A stretch of 64,000 nt of DNA from Flavobacteriaceae bacterium (GTDB lineage Bacteria > Bacteroidota > Bacteroidia > Flavobacteriales > Flavobacteriaceae): contig PKDY01000055.1 in NCBI GenBank assembly GCA_002862755.1, forward strand, positions 1-64,000, written 5' to 3'. The notes beneath the pieces were generated by a model. That model saw only the letters and a program-made list of their open reading frames with translations, was not told where the DNA came from and did no database searches. The position numbers were made by a program, and so were the translations under genes. Shown here in pieces: positions 50,480 to 60,415 of this stretch; the first letter of the stretch is position 1; every line of letters begins with the position of its first letter.

Positions 50480-51406
50480 TTAAATATATAAATTTTTTCT
50501 TTTTAATTTGTTAATAGTTGCATTTAATTCGAAACCGAGTAAAAGAACCATACAATTTATCCAGATATAAAACATTAAAACAAGAAGCGTGCCAATTGAT
50601 CCGTACAGCTCATTATATCTTGCAAATTTTTCTACATAAACCCCAAATATAAAGGAAGTTAGCACTATAAGCAAGGTTGTAAACACGGCTCCATAACTAA
50701 TAAATGATATATGTTTTGTTTCAGTTGTACCAAATTTATATAAAATGGAAGTCGTAATTAAAATCATTAAAATAACAAATAAATATCTACCCCATTCTAT
50801 CAAATGCACATCATTACTTATTAATCCTTGTGACTTTATTTTTTGAATAATTACTTCAAATATTACAATTGAAGCTACCGTAATAATTAAAATTAGCGAC
50901 AAGGCAATTGAAATAGCCAAAGCAATGAAATATTGTCTAAAAAAACCTCTTGTTATGGTTATGTGTGTCGACATTTCAAAACCTCCTAAAATCGCATTTA
51001 CTCCATTAGTCATTAAAAAAATAGATAAAATAAAACCAGAAGACAACAAACTTTTATAACTGGTATTCATAATATCTTTAATGATTAACTCAATAGCTTC
51101 GTAGGTATTTGGCGGAACTCCTTTCTCTACAAAGAACAAAAAATCATCTTGAAAATTTTCAATGGGAATATAAGGAATTAAATTTAAAATAAATAATGCA
51201 AATGGAAATAATGCCATAAAAAAACTAAAAGCTACTGCACTTGCCCTGTAAGAAAAGGCTCCTTTTAAAATCCCAAGAACATATAATTCAACTATATCGT
51301 ACAAAGACAAACCTTCCAAAGAAGAAAAAGTAATTTTTTTCCCAAAACCAACTAACTGCTTAATAATTGGAATTTTATCTAATTTATGTTCGATTGCTTC
51401 AGACAT
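50480..51406 (-). CDS. YihY/virulence factor BrkB family membrane protein
   Basis: KGAFSYRASAVAFSFFMALFPFALFILNLIPYIP...YGSIGTLLVLMFYIWINCMVLLLGFELNA. Confidence 0.93.
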   Translation of the reverse strand: MSEAIEHKLDKIPIIKQLVGFGKKITFSSLEGLSLYDIVELYVLGILKGAFSYRASAVAFSFFMALFPFALFILNLIPYIPIENFQDDFLFFVEKGVPPNTYEAIELIIKDIMNTSYKSLLSSGFILSIFLMTNGVNAILGGFEMSTHITITRGFFRQYFIALAISIALSLILIITVASIVIFEVIIQKIKSQGLISNDVHLIEWGRYLFVILMILITTSILYKFGTTETKHISFISYGAVFTTLLIVLTSFIFGVYVEKFARYNELYGSIGTLLVLMFYIWINCMVLLLGFELNATINKLKRKNLYI

Positions 51407-52263
51407 TAAAAGGCTTTTAAGCTTAAATCCATATTATAAACAGAATGCGTTAATGCTCCGGAAGATATATAATTTACTCCGCACGCTGCATATTGCTTTA
51501 TTGTTTTTTCATTAATATTACCTGAAGATTCTGTTAAGCAAGTGTTTCCAATTAAAGCTACTGCTTCTTTCGTCATCTCAAAAGTAAAATTATCCAATAA
51601 AATTCTATATACTCCAGAATTTTGCAAAATTTCCTTTACTTCAGCAATATCTCTAGCTTCAACAATTATTTTTAAATCTTTGTTGTTTTCTTGTAAATAT
51701 TTTTTTGTCTTTTCAATAGCAGGTGTAATTCCTCCAGCAAAATCAATATGGTTGTCTTTCAACATGATCATATCGTAAAGCGCAAAACGATGATTTTCAC
51801 CACCACCAATTTTTACTGCCCATTTTTCAGCTGCTCGTAAACCAGGTGTTGTTTTTCTAGTATCTAAAATTTTGGTAGAAGTACCTTCCAATAAATTCAC
51901 AAAGTATTTTGTTTTAGTAGCAATTGCACTCATTCGTTGCATCGCATTCAAAACCAACCGCTCTGCTTTAAGAATAGACTGAGAACGACCCATTACATGA
52001 AATACGACATCTCCATGAGAAACTTTTTCACCATCATTAATAAACGTTTGGATTTCTAATTCAGGATCTACATAAGCAAAAACTTTTTCGGCAAAAGTTA
52101 CTCCAGCAATAACACCTTCATCTTTAACCAATAGCTTTGCTTTTCCCTTTGCATCCTTAGGAATACAAGCCAACGAACTATGGTCTCCATCTCCCACGTC
52201 TTCCCTTATGGCATTCTCAATAATTATATTTAATTCTTTTTGAAATTGTTCTTCTGAAATCAT
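51406..52263 (-). CDS. nadC: Nicotinate-nucleotide pyrophosphorylase (carboxylating)
   Basis: EDVGDGDHSS, LNAMQRMSAIATKT, ILDTRKTTPGLRAAEKWAVKIGGGENHRFALYDMIMLKDNH. Confidence 0.96.
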   Translation of the reverse strand: MISEEQFQKELNIIIENAIREDVGDGDHSSLACIPKDAKGKAKLLVKDEGVIAGVTFAEKVFAYVDPELEIQTFINDGEKVSHGDVVFHVMGRSQSILKAERLVLNAMQRMSAIATKTKYFVNLLEGTSTKILDTRKTTPGLRAAEKWAVKIGGGENHRFALYDMIMLKDNHIDFAGGITPAIEKTKKYLQENNKDLKIIVEARDIAEVKEILQNSGVYRILLDNFTFEMTKEAVALIGNTCLTESSGNINEKTIKQYAACGVNYISSGALTHSVYNMDLSLKAF

Positions 52264-52330
52264 TTTTTGAAATTTGAATTGCTAAAGTAAGAATTCGATT
52301 TTACAAAATTTTTAATTTTAACATAAATGC

Positions 52331-52355
52331 AAAAAAAATCCCGATTGAATCGGGA
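52331..52355 (-). terminator. Rho-independent terminator
   Basis: TCCCGATTCAATCGGGATTTTTTTT on minus strand. Confidence 0.8.
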
Positions 52356-52375
52356 ATGTGTTAAAATGTTGTGTT

Positions 52376-52717
52376 TTATTTATAAACAGCTTCTTTTTTA
52401 AAATGTTTTGTTAATAAATAATAAAAGACAGCTCTATATTTATTTTTATTGGATTTCCCATATTGGTCAATTACTGCTGCAATAGCTTTATCTAATTCTG
52501 GTCCATCTTTTAAACCTAACTTTTTTATTAAAAAATTATTTTTAACTGTTGCCAATTCTTTATCATCTGATCCAGATACTGTTGAAGAATCAGCATTGTA
52601 AATTGATGGTCCGCAACCAATAGTTACTTTGGTTAATAAATCCATGTCTGGAGTAACACCGCATTTTTCTTTTAAATCAGCTGCGTACTTCGTAATTAAT
52701 TCATCTCTTTTGCTCAT
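52376..52717 (-). CDS. DUF2853 family protein
   Basis: KRDELITKYAADLKEKCGVTPDMDLLTKVTIGCGPSIYNADSSTVSGSDDKEL. Confidence 0.88.
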   Translation of the reverse strand: MSKRDELITKYAADLKEKCGVTPDMDLLTKVTIGCGPSIYNADSSTVSGSDDKELATVKNNFLIKKLGLKDGPELDKAIAAVIDQYGKSNKNKYRAVFYYLLTKHFKKEAVYK

Positions 52718-52804
52718 AACTCTGTTGTTTTAATTTGTTTGTAGATTTTTTAAATTAACCTATTTTCATAAAAAAACGATTAATTCTCACATAAAAATAT
52801 AATT

Positions 52805-54475
52805 TTATTTTAAATTTTTAAAATAATCCAATAAAATTTTATTGTTTAATTTTTCTGGAGTATTAATTTCTAACAAACTAGGCTGTTCATTTGAATGTAT
52901 AAAAAGAGACCAAGTTTTTTCCAAATCTGCCTCATTATCAGCCCAATTATAATTAAAGTGAAACATAGCTGCTAAATGTTTTGCGGTCAATTGATGAGAG
53001 GTTTCAAAAAAAGTCGTAAACACATTATTTTCTTCGTGTCCAGGTAAAATTCTAAATATACCTCCACCGCCATTATTAATCACAATAATTTTGAAATTTT
53101 TAGGAATGTAATTGTTCCAAAGTGCATTGCTATCATAAAAGAAACTAATATCACCCGTAATAAAAAAAGTTGGTTTTTCTTGAACTCGAGCCGCACCTAT
53201 TGCAGTAGAAGTACTTCCATCTATACCACTCGTACCACGATTACAAAAAACAGTTATAGAAGGATCAATATCGACTAATTGTAAATAACGAATAGCCGAG
53301 CTATTACTGATTTGCAATTGTATATTATGAGGTAACTTTTTACTAATACAATCGAAAACCTTAAAATCTGAAAAAGGAATATCTTTCAAATATTCAGCTG
53401 TTCTAACTTTTCTTAATGAAATAATTTCTTGCATTTTTAGATCATACTCACTAATCGTTTCTGTATAATTTTCTAAAAGTTGCTCAAAAAAAGCATTGGG
53501 TTTGGTTTTGAAATGTTGCGTTAAACATCCATAAGTATTGTAGGCTCTCCTTTCATCGATATGCCAATGTGCAGCAGGTTTATATTTTCTTAAGAAGGCT
53601 TTGATTCGTTTAGAAACAACCATACCTCCAAAAGTAATTAAGATCTCTGGTTGAAAAAATGAAAATTCGGCATCAGTAAATGGGGTAATAATCGTATCAA
53701 TATTAGAAACAAATTTGGAATGATAAAGATTAGAAGTTTTTTCAGTCATTACAACTACCGAAGAATCAGCTGCTAATTGCTCTAGAATTTCATTTTGAAT
53801 TACGCCAGGTCTACTTTCACCAATTAACACCAATTTCTTCTTACTGTTTTTCCATTGATTGATATATTGACTCTCTAACTGAAAAGTTTGTTTTATTTCA
53901 TCATCAAAAGAAATCCATTTCGTTTCAACAGATAGCGCATCAACAGTTTCGTACAAAGGTTCTTCAAAAGGAACATTAATATGCACTGGTCCTTTTTCAC
54001 TCACTGCTAGATGCAGTACATTTTGAATGGCAATATCATTTTCATCTGAAACCTCCTCAGTTAAATTGGCACTACTAATAATATGATTGGAAAAAACATT
54101 TTCTTGACGAATGGTTTGTCCATCACCTATATCAATTTTATCATGAGGCCTGTCTGCACTAATTATCACTAATGGAATTTGGCTATAAAAAGCTTCAGCA
54201 ACAGCAGGGTAATAATTTAAAACAGCTGAACCTGAAGTACAAACTACAGCTACAGGTTCTTCTAATTGTTGTGCGATTCCTAATGCAAAAAAAGCTGCAC
54301 AACGTTCATCAGCTATGCTATAACAAGTAAAATAAGGATTACTCGCAAAACCAATGGTTAAGGGTGCATTTCTTGAACCAGGAGAAATAACGATATGTTT
54401 CAGTCCTTTTGCTTTACAAATTGCTATCAGACTTTGAGCTAAAGGAATTTTAGGATATTTTATTGGTAACATCAA
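52805..54475 (-). CDS. menD: 2-succinyl-5-enolpyruvyl-6-hydroxy-3-cyclohexene-1-carboxylate synthase
   Basis: ISPGSRNAPLTIGF, DERCAAFFALGIAQ, CTSGSAVLNYYPAVAEAFYSQIPLVIISADRP, NRGTSGIDGSTSTA. Confidence 0.96.
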   Translation of the reverse strand: MMLPIKYPKIPLAQSLIAICKAKGLKHIVISPGSRNAPLTIGFASNPYFTCYSIADERCAAFFALGIAQQLEEPVAVVCTSGSAVLNYYPAVAEAFYSQIPLVIISADRPHDKIDIGDGQTIRQENVFSNHIISSANLTEEVSDENDIAIQNVLHLAVSEKGPVHINVPFEEPLYETVDALSVETKWISFDDEIKQTFQLESQYINQWKNSKKKLVLIGESRPGVIQNEILEQLAADSSVVVMTEKTSNLYHSKFVSNIDTIITPFTDAEFSFFQPEILITFGGMVVSKRIKAFLRKYKPAAHWHIDERRAYNTYGCLTQHFKTKPNAFFEQLLENYTETISEYDLKMQEIISLRKVRTAEYLKDIPFSDFKVFDCISKKLPHNIQLQISNSSAIRYLQLVDIDPSITVFCNRGTSGIDGSTSTAIGAARVQEKPTFFITGDISFFYDSNALWNNYIPKNFKIIVINNGGGGIFRILPGHEENNVFTTFFETSHQLTAKHLAAMFHFNYNWADNEADLEKTWSLFIHSNEQPSLLEINTPEKLNNKILLDYFKNLK

Positions 54476-54577
54476 ATCTTTACAGTAAAGTTCTATTATA
54501 GAACAGATAAATTGATTGACAAAGGTAAAGAGTTAGTGTGTTTTTTAATAATTTTACTTCAATAATTTATTTCAAGT

Positions 54578-55078
54578 ATGCAACTTAACGTAAGACCTTA
54601 CCAAACCCAAGATTGTTCTTCCATTTTGGAAATTGTGAATTACAATATTAATCACACTACTAATATATATGAGTATCTTCCAAGAACACTTGAGGAACAA
54701 ATACAGCAATTGGAAGACAAACTTAAAAAAGGTTTTCCAATACTTGTTTCAGAAATAAATAATGAAGTTGTCGGATTTGGTTATTATAGCGAATTTAGAA
54801 CACGTCCTGCTTACCAATTTACAATTGAACATTCCGTATATGTATCTAACCAATACCACAACAAAGGAATAGGAAAAATACTACTCTCAGAATTAATACA
54901 GTTAGCAAAAAAACAAAACAAAAACACGATGATTGCAGTGATTGATTCCGAAAATCAAAACAGTGTTGTATTCCATCAAAAAGCGGGTTTTAAAACTGTT
55001 GGAATAATCGAACAATCAGGGTATAAATTTGATCGTTGGTTAAATTCTGTTATTATGCAACTCCTATTACATCCATAA
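54578..55078 (+). CDS. GNAT family N-acetyltransferase (phosphinothricin acetyltransferase-like)
   Basis: IEHSVYVSNQYHNKGIGKILLSELIQLAKKQ. Confidence 0.92.
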   Translation: MQLNVRPYQTQDCSSILEIVNYNINHTTNIYEYLPRTLEEQIQQLEDKLKKGFPILVSEINNEVVGFGYYSEFRTRPAYQFTIEHSVYVSNQYHNKGIGKILLSELIQLAKKQNKNTMIAVIDSENQNSVVFHQKAGFKTVGIIEQSGYKFDRWLNSVIMQLLLHP

Positions 55079-55080
55079 AA

Positions 55081-55668
55081 TTACCCTTTATTTTCAATCC
55101 AATTGACTACACTAGCATCTGTAGGCAATGTTTTGGGTGAAATAACTTTTTCTACTTCACCATTCTCATTGATCAAATATTTTTGAAAATTCCAAGAAAC
55201 TTCACTGTCCTCGACTCCATTTTTATCTTTTTGAGTTAAGTATAGATATAAGGGATGCATATCATCTCCTTTAACAGAAATTTTACTCATCATAGGAAAG
55301 GTAACACCATAATTTCTTTCACAAAAAGTTGCAATTTCTTCATTATTCCCTGGCTCTTGTGAAGCAAAATTATTAGCTGGAAAACCTACAATGACAAAAT
55401 TTTGATCCTTATATTTATCATATAATGCTTGCAAATCTTTATATTGAGGAGTTAGACCACATTTTGAAGCAGTATTTACTACCATAATTTTTTTACCTTT
55501 TAAAGCCGCGAAATCAAAGGTATTTCCTTCAATATCTTCCACTTTAAATTGATATATATTTTCTTTCATAGTTTGTTTATTATCATTCGAATTATGTCTT
55601 TTCTTTTGTGCCCATATATTTTGTTGTACAGAAAAGACTATCACACAAAGAATTAAAATTTTTTTCAT
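55081..55668 (-). CDS. Glutathione peroxidase-like protein
   Basis: VVNTASKCGLTPQYKDLQALY, FPANNFASQEPGNNEEI, WNFQKYLI. Confidence 0.94.
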   Translation of the reverse strand: MKKILILCVIVFSVQQNIWAQKKRHNSNDNKQTMKENIYQFKVEDIEGNTFDFAALKGKKIMVVNTASKCGLTPQYKDLQALYDKYKDQNFVIVGFPANNFASQEPGNNEEIATFCERNYGVTFPMMSKISVKGDDMHPLYLYLTQKDKNGVEDSEVSWNFQKYLINENGEVEKVISPKTLPTDASVVNWIENKG

Positions 55669-55775
55669 ATTTTTATTTTTATCTCAAAATTACGTTTTTT
55701 GGCTACCTTATCTTCTTAAACAAATCATAAATATTAATAAAATTTTGTACTTTAGAAATCTAAACAAGCAAGACT

Positions 55776-56132
55776 ATGTTTTTCTACAGAACCTTAATTT
55801 CATTTTTGCAAGATGATGAATATAGAGATTTACTCATCACCACAATAATGATTGTTTTAGTAGGCACACTTACCTATCATTATTTAGAGGGTTGGAGTAT
55901 AATAGATTCCCTTTATTTCTCTGTTGTGACTTTAACCACCATAGGTTATGGAGATTTTGCTCCTAAAACGGATGGTGGCAAATTATTTACCGTATTGTAT
56001 ATTATAATAGGTATTGGAATGATTTTGAGTTTTATCAATACGATACAGCATCATTACACCCACATGCGGTATAAAGAACGTAAAGAAATACTCAGAAAAA
56101 AATTAAAGCGAGAATCAAAAGCAAACTCCTAA
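55776..56132 (+). CDS. Two-TM potassium channel family protein
   Basis: VVTLTTIGYGDFAPKTDGGKLFTVLYIIIGIG selectivity filter. Confidence 0.93.
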   Translation: MFFYRTLISFLQDDEYRDLLITTIMIVLVGTLTYHYLEGWSIIDSLYFSVVTLTTIGYGDFAPKTDGGKLFTVLYIIIGIGMILSFINTIQHHYTHMRYKERKEILRKKLKRESKANS

Positions 56133-56136
56133 AAAA

Positions 56137-56171
56137 CAAAAACGAACCACCAACTGAGGCGATTCGTTTTC
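56137..56171 (+). terminator. Terminator-like hairpin
   Basis: AAAACGAA...TTCGTTTT between convergent genes. Confidence 0.5.
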
Positions 56172-56195
56172 AAAAAACATGTTCAAGAGTTACTT

Positions 56196-56660
56196 TTAAT
56201 GCTTTCTATGTCCTTTATGTTTTCCATTAGAATGATAGTGTTTTTTTGCTTTATACTTTCTTTTGTGATCATCAAAATATCTATAAGGTCTATTTCCATG
56301 ATAATCTAAAGCAACTCTATATCCTCTTCTTACATCATAGTGATTGCAATAACTTGGCAAATATCTAGATCTCACCCATCCATTAGAAGTATAATAAATA
56401 TAAACCGATGCGTTATTATCATAATAAGCTTCAATTTCTGGATAGTAATAGTATTCTACGGGTTCATAATGCCCACAGTGTGTAGTGTGTACATGTCTAT
56501 ATTGCGGAGTGTAAGCACGATTGGTATTCGCATTAATACTTACTCCTATTGAAATTTGTGCGTTACTCTTAACGGTAAATAATGAGACAAAAATTAAAAA
56601 TAAAATTGCCGTCAATTTAGTACTGATACTGGTCTCATTTTTTATACTAATCGCTTTCAT
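56196..56660 (-). CDS. Hypothetical secreted Tyr/His-rich protein
   Basis: Signal peptide; QYRHVHTTHCGHYEPVEYYYYPE; His/Lys-rich C-terminus HYHSNGKHKGHRKH. Confidence 0.7.
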   Translation of the reverse strand: MKAISIKNETSISTKLTAILFLIFVSLFTVKSNAQISIGVSINANTNRAYTPQYRHVHTTHCGHYEPVEYYYYPEIEAYYDNNASVYIYYTSNGWVRSRYLPSYCNHYDVRRGYRVALDYHGNRPYRYFDDHKRKYKAKKHYHSNGKHKGHRKH

Positions 56661-56714
56661 AATAGATAATTTTATTTGTTAGTATAAGTATAAAACCAAA
56701 TACTGTGCCAAAAC

Positions 56715-56740
56715 AAACTTTCATTTTTTTTTGAAAGTTT
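56715..56740 (+). promoter_or_regulatory. Candidate GbsR/MarR operator, site 1
   Basis: AAACTTTCA-N8-TGAAAGTTT overlapping TTG (56731-56733) 20 nt upstream of TATCTTTG (56754-56761). Confidence 0.65.
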
Positions 56741-56788
56741 AAAAACTTTTATATATCTTTGTTTCATCAAAGAGTCTTTCACATAATA

Positions 56789-57295
56789 ATGGAATACAAA
56801 GAAGCAAAAAATAAATTCGTTCAAACTTGGGGAGCCTTAGGTTCTCAATGGGGTATTAATAAAACTATGGCACAAATTCATGCTTTATTAATGGTAAGCA
56901 ACGAACCTGTTTCTATGGAAGATATTATGGAAGAATTGCAAATTTCTCGTGGAAATGCAAGTATGAATATTCGTGCTTTAATGGATTGGGGCATAGTTTA
57001 TAAAGAATTTAAAGCTGGAGAAAGAAGAGAGTTTTTTATAGCAGAAAAAGATTTGGATGAACTAGCCGTAAAAATTTCAAAAGAAAGAAGTAAAAGAGAA
57101 ATTAAACCTGCCTTGAAAGTTTTAAAAGAAGTTTCTTCTATTGAAGCCAACCAAAGTGAGGCTGAAAAACATTTTGTAGAGCAAACTACTAAACTTTATG
57201 ACTTTGTTTTAAAAGCCGATAATGTTTTGGATAAAATTACCGAATACAAAGACAATTGGTTAGCTAGATTAGTAGTTAAAATAATGAAAAAATAA
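56789..57295 (+). CDS. GbsR/MarR family transcriptional regulator
   Basis: NKTMAQIHALLMVSNEPVSMEDIMEELQISRGNASMNIRALMDWGIVYKEFKAGERREFF; start moved because the track start overlaps the -7 element. Confidence 0.92.
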   Translation: MEYKEAKNKFVQTWGALGSQWGINKTMAQIHALLMVSNEPVSMEDIMEELQISRGNASMNIRALMDWGIVYKEFKAGERREFFIAEKDLDELAVKISKERSKREIKPALKVLKEVSSIEANQSEAEKHFVEQTTKLYDFVLKADNVLDKITEYKDNWLARLVVKIMKK

Positions 57296-57313
57296 TTTAA
57301 AAAAATTTAATCT

Positions 57314-57339
57314 TAACTTTCAATTTTTTCTGAAAGTTT
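57314..57339 (+). promoter_or_regulatory. Candidate GbsR/MarR operator, site 2
   Basis: AACTTTCA-N8-TGAAAGTT; same half-sites and spacer as site 1. Confidence 0.65.
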
Positions 57340-57355
57340 TAAAAAAACAAGAACC

Positions 57356-57688
57356 ATGGAAACAATTAAATACTGGAATACTTTTGCTATAGGACTACCT
57401 ATTATACTCTTATTTTTAGGCTGTTTAGATGAAGTATTTTTGTTTTACGCTGCTATTTCTACGATGCTAACAGGTCTAATTCAAATTGTTTTAGGGCTAA
57501 AAATGCTATTTGAAGACCCTTCCAATAAGAGTTTACAACTTTATGCAGGAAGCGTTGGTTTATTCTTTTTTACTTGGATAATAAATGCCAGATTCAATTA
57601 CATTGACATCATCACTTATATACTCTTACCCATTCCATTTATTTTAACGGTTTATCTTTCAGTAATTATTTATAACACTAAAAATTAA
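57356..57688 (+). CDS. Small membrane protein, related to N-terminal TM region of next gene
   Basis: Four hydrophobic segments; TGLIQIVLGLKMLFEDPSNKS. Confidence 0.7.
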   Translation: METIKYWNTFAIGLPIILLFLGCLDEVFLFYAAISTMLTGLIQIVLGLKMLFEDPSNKSLQLYAGSVGLFFFTWIINARFNYIDIITYILLPIPFILTVYLSVIIYNTKN

Positions 57689-57691
57689 ATC

Positions 57692-58681
57692 ATGGAATTT
57701 TCATTAAAACACATCAAGTTAATTAATATAACGGCACTTCTCTTTTTACTTTTTGGCGGTTATGGAATTGCTTTTACTGGAATTTTTCAAGTTATTGCAG
57801 CCTTTCTTTTTTTATTACATAATCCTAAAAGCAAATTAATCTATATCTATTTTACTTTAGTTATTATATTTTTCACCTCTTGGGATGGTGGCTTTGGATG
57901 GTTCTTTTTAATTCCTCTCTTTCTGATTTTCTTTTTGACCTATATTATTCATTTTTACAAAAGAATCTCTGTGAGTTTTCTAACGGCAAACTGGAAAAAT
58001 CTGGCTTTAATTAATTATGAAATTAATCCTTCTATTTTAAAGAAATATCTTCCTAAAGGAACCGAACTGGATACTTACAATGAAAAACACTACGTGAGTT
58101 TAGTTGGTTTTCTATTCCAAAATACCAAACTATTAGGTTGGAAAATTCCTTTCCATACCAATTTTGAGGAAGTAAACTTGCGTTTTTATGTAAAACGTTT
58201 TGAAAATAACGAATGGAAACGTGGGGTTGTTTTCATTAAAGAAATTGTTCCAAAACCTGCCCTAACATTAGTTGCCAATACCATTTATAAGGAACATTAT
58301 AAAACCTTACCTATGAAACATAGTAGTATGCCTTTAGGAAATAATTCTAAATTAAGTTACCAATGGAAATACAATAATTTTTGGAATACAATCGAACTCA
58401 TTACAGAAAAAGAATTGCTTCCCATTGAGAAAAATACAGAAGCCGAATTTATTTGTGAACATTATTTTGGATATACCAAAAAAAATAATCTAATCACTTT
58501 TGAGTATGAAGTGAAACATCCAAGATGGAAACAATATAAAGTAGTTAAAACCGAAATAAAAGTTGATTTCGAAGCCGTTTATGGATCAGACTTTGGGTTT
58601 TTAAAAAATACAGAACCAACTTCTGTTATTCTGGCTAAAGGTTCTGAAATAAGTGTTGAAAATAAAAAAAGAATATCATGA
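57692..58681 (+). CDS. Membrane-anchored DUF2071/YqjF-like protein
   Basis: N-terminal TMs then NLALINYEINPSILKKYLPKGTELDTYNEKHYVSLVGFLFQNTKLLGWKIPFHTNFEEVNLRFYVKR. Confidence 0.82.
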   Translation: MEFSLKHIKLINITALLFLLFGGYGIAFTGIFQVIAAFLFLLHNPKSKLIYIYFTLVIIFFTSWDGGFGWFFLIPLFLIFFLTYIIHFYKRISVSFLTANWKNLALINYEINPSILKKYLPKGTELDTYNEKHYVSLVGFLFQNTKLLGWKIPFHTNFEEVNLRFYVKRFENNEWKRGVVFIKEIVPKPALTLVANTIYKEHYKTLPMKHSSMPLGNNSKLSYQWKYNNFWNTIELITEKELLPIEKNTEAEFICEHYFGYTKKNNLITFEYEVKHPRWKQYKVVKTEIKVDFEAVYGSDFGFLKNTEPTSVILAKGSEISVENKKRIS

Positions 58682-59499
58682 AAACCTTAACGAACCATAC
58701 ACTACTCTATGACGAAGATTGCCCTATGTGCAACTTATACACTGCTGGATTCATCAAAGCCAACATGCTAGACCAAAACGGACGGAAAGCATTTGTTACC
58801 CTAACAGATAAAGAACTAACCTATATAGATGTAGATAAAGCCAAAAATGAAATTGCATTAGTAGATAATACGAATAACACCGTTTTCTATGGAATAGATA
58901 GTTTATTACAAATAATAGGCACTTCTTTTCCTTGGATTCAAAAAGTAGGCAATTGGAAACCTATCAATTTCTTTTTAAAAAAGCTATACAAATTCATTTC
59001 CTATAATCGAAAAGTAATAGCTCCAAGCAAAATAACCGATTCAAATAAGCTAGAATGCACCCCTGATTTCAATGTTCATTATCGTATTTTATATATTGTT
59101 TTAGCCACTTTATTTACAGCTTTTGCATTGTTTCAATATGCTAAATTAGTACCATTCCTATCAAATGCTCTTTTTGGTAAAGAATTAGCATTAGCACTAG
59201 GACAAATAGGTTTTCAATATCTTTTTATTCGTAAGATTAACAAACAAGATCAACTCCATTATATCGGAAATTTAATTACTGTTTCTGTAATGGGAAGCTT
59301 GCTTTTACTTCCAATACTTATTCTAAATCAATTTGTAGCTCTCCATGAATACATTGCTCTAGGTTGGTTTGGTATCACCGTAAACCTAATGATTCTGGAA
59401 CATTACAGAAGAATCAACCTGTTACAATTACCAAAACACCTAACATTAACGTGGATTTTGTATCGCATCTTAGCATTACCCTTCTTAATAATCTTTTAA
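58678..59499 (+). CDS. DCC-family thiol-disulfide oxidoreductase with C-terminal TM region
   Basis: LLYDEDCPMCNLYTAGFIKANML; ATGA overlap with upstream gene. Confidence 0.88.
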   Translation: MKTLTNHTLLYDEDCPMCNLYTAGFIKANMLDQNGRKAFVTLTDKELTYIDVDKAKNEIALVDNTNNTVFYGIDSLLQIIGTSFPWIQKVGNWKPINFFLKKLYKFISYNRKVIAPSKITDSNKLECTPDFNVHYRILYIVLATLFTAFALFQYAKLVPFLSNALFGKELALALGQIGFQYLFIRKINKQDQLHYIGNLITVSVMGSLLLLPILILNQFVALHEYIALGWFGITVNLMILEHYRRINLLQLPKHLTLTWILYRILALPFLIIF

Positions 59500-59503
59500 A
59501 AAA

Positions 59504-60415
59504 ATGAAAAAAATAGTTATAGCTGCTGGAACTGGATTTTTAGGCAACGTTTTAATTCGCTATTTCAAACATAAATGTGATGAAATTGTGGTGTTAACGC
59601 GTGGAAAATCTGAAATTAAAAATAGCATAAAATATGTACATTGGAACGCAAAAAGACTTACCGGTTGGGAAACCGAATTAGAAAATGCAACCGCTTTAAT
59701 TAATTTAGCAGGGAAATCGGTGGATTGTCGTTATACTGAAGCGAATAAAAAAGAGATTTTAGATTCTCGGATTGATAGTACTGCCATTTTAAATATTGCG
59801 GTTTTAAGTTGCAAAAATCCACCTCAACATTGGTTAAACTCTTCAACAGCTACCATTTACAGACATTCGGAAGACAAACAAATGACAGAACGTAATGGAG
59901 AAATTGGAGAAGATTTTTCGATGAATGTGGCCAAGACTTGGGAACAAACCTTTTTTGAAGTACCTACTAAAAACAGCTTAAAAACTGCTTTACGCACTTC
60001 TATTGTCCTAGGTAAAAAAGGAGGAGCATTTGTACCTTTAAAACGATTGGTTTTATTGGGATTAGGTGGCAAACAAGGCAAGGGTAACCAATATATTAGT
60101 TGGATACACGAATATGATTTTGCTAGCGCTATAGCATTTATTTTGGAACATCAATTAACTGGTGTTGTTAATATTGTAAGCCCAATACCTACACCAAACA
60201 CAACATTTATGAAGCAATTACGAAAAGGTGTTGGTATACCCATTGGTCTTCCTACTCTAACTCCCCTATTGAAGTTAGGGGCAAAAATTATTGGCACCGA
60301 AACAGAGTTAGTATTAAAAAGTAGAAATGTGATTCCGAATCGATTGCTTCAAGAAGGGTTTCAGTTTCAATTTGATACCTTAGAAAAAACAATTACAGAT
60401 TTAGTAAAATCATGA
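59504..60415 (+). CDS. TIGR01777-type NAD(P)-dependent epimerase
   Basis: AAGTGFLGNVLIRYFK...ALINLAGKSVDCRYTEANKKEILDSRIDST...NSSTATIYRHSED. Confidence 0.93.
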   Translation: MKKIVIAAGTGFLGNVLIRYFKHKCDEIVVLTRGKSEIKNSIKYVHWNAKRLTGWETELENATALINLAGKSVDCRYTEANKKEILDSRIDSTAILNIAVLSCKNPPQHWLNSSTATIYRHSEDKQMTERNGEIGEDFSMNVAKTWEQTFFEVPTKNSLKTALRTSIVLGKKGGAFVPLKRLVLLGLGGKQGKGNQYISWIHEYDFASAIAFILEHQLTGVVNIVSPIPTPNTTFMKQLRKGVGIPIGLPTLTPLLKLGAKIIGTETELVLKSRNVIPNRLLQEGFQFQFDTLEKTITDLVKS

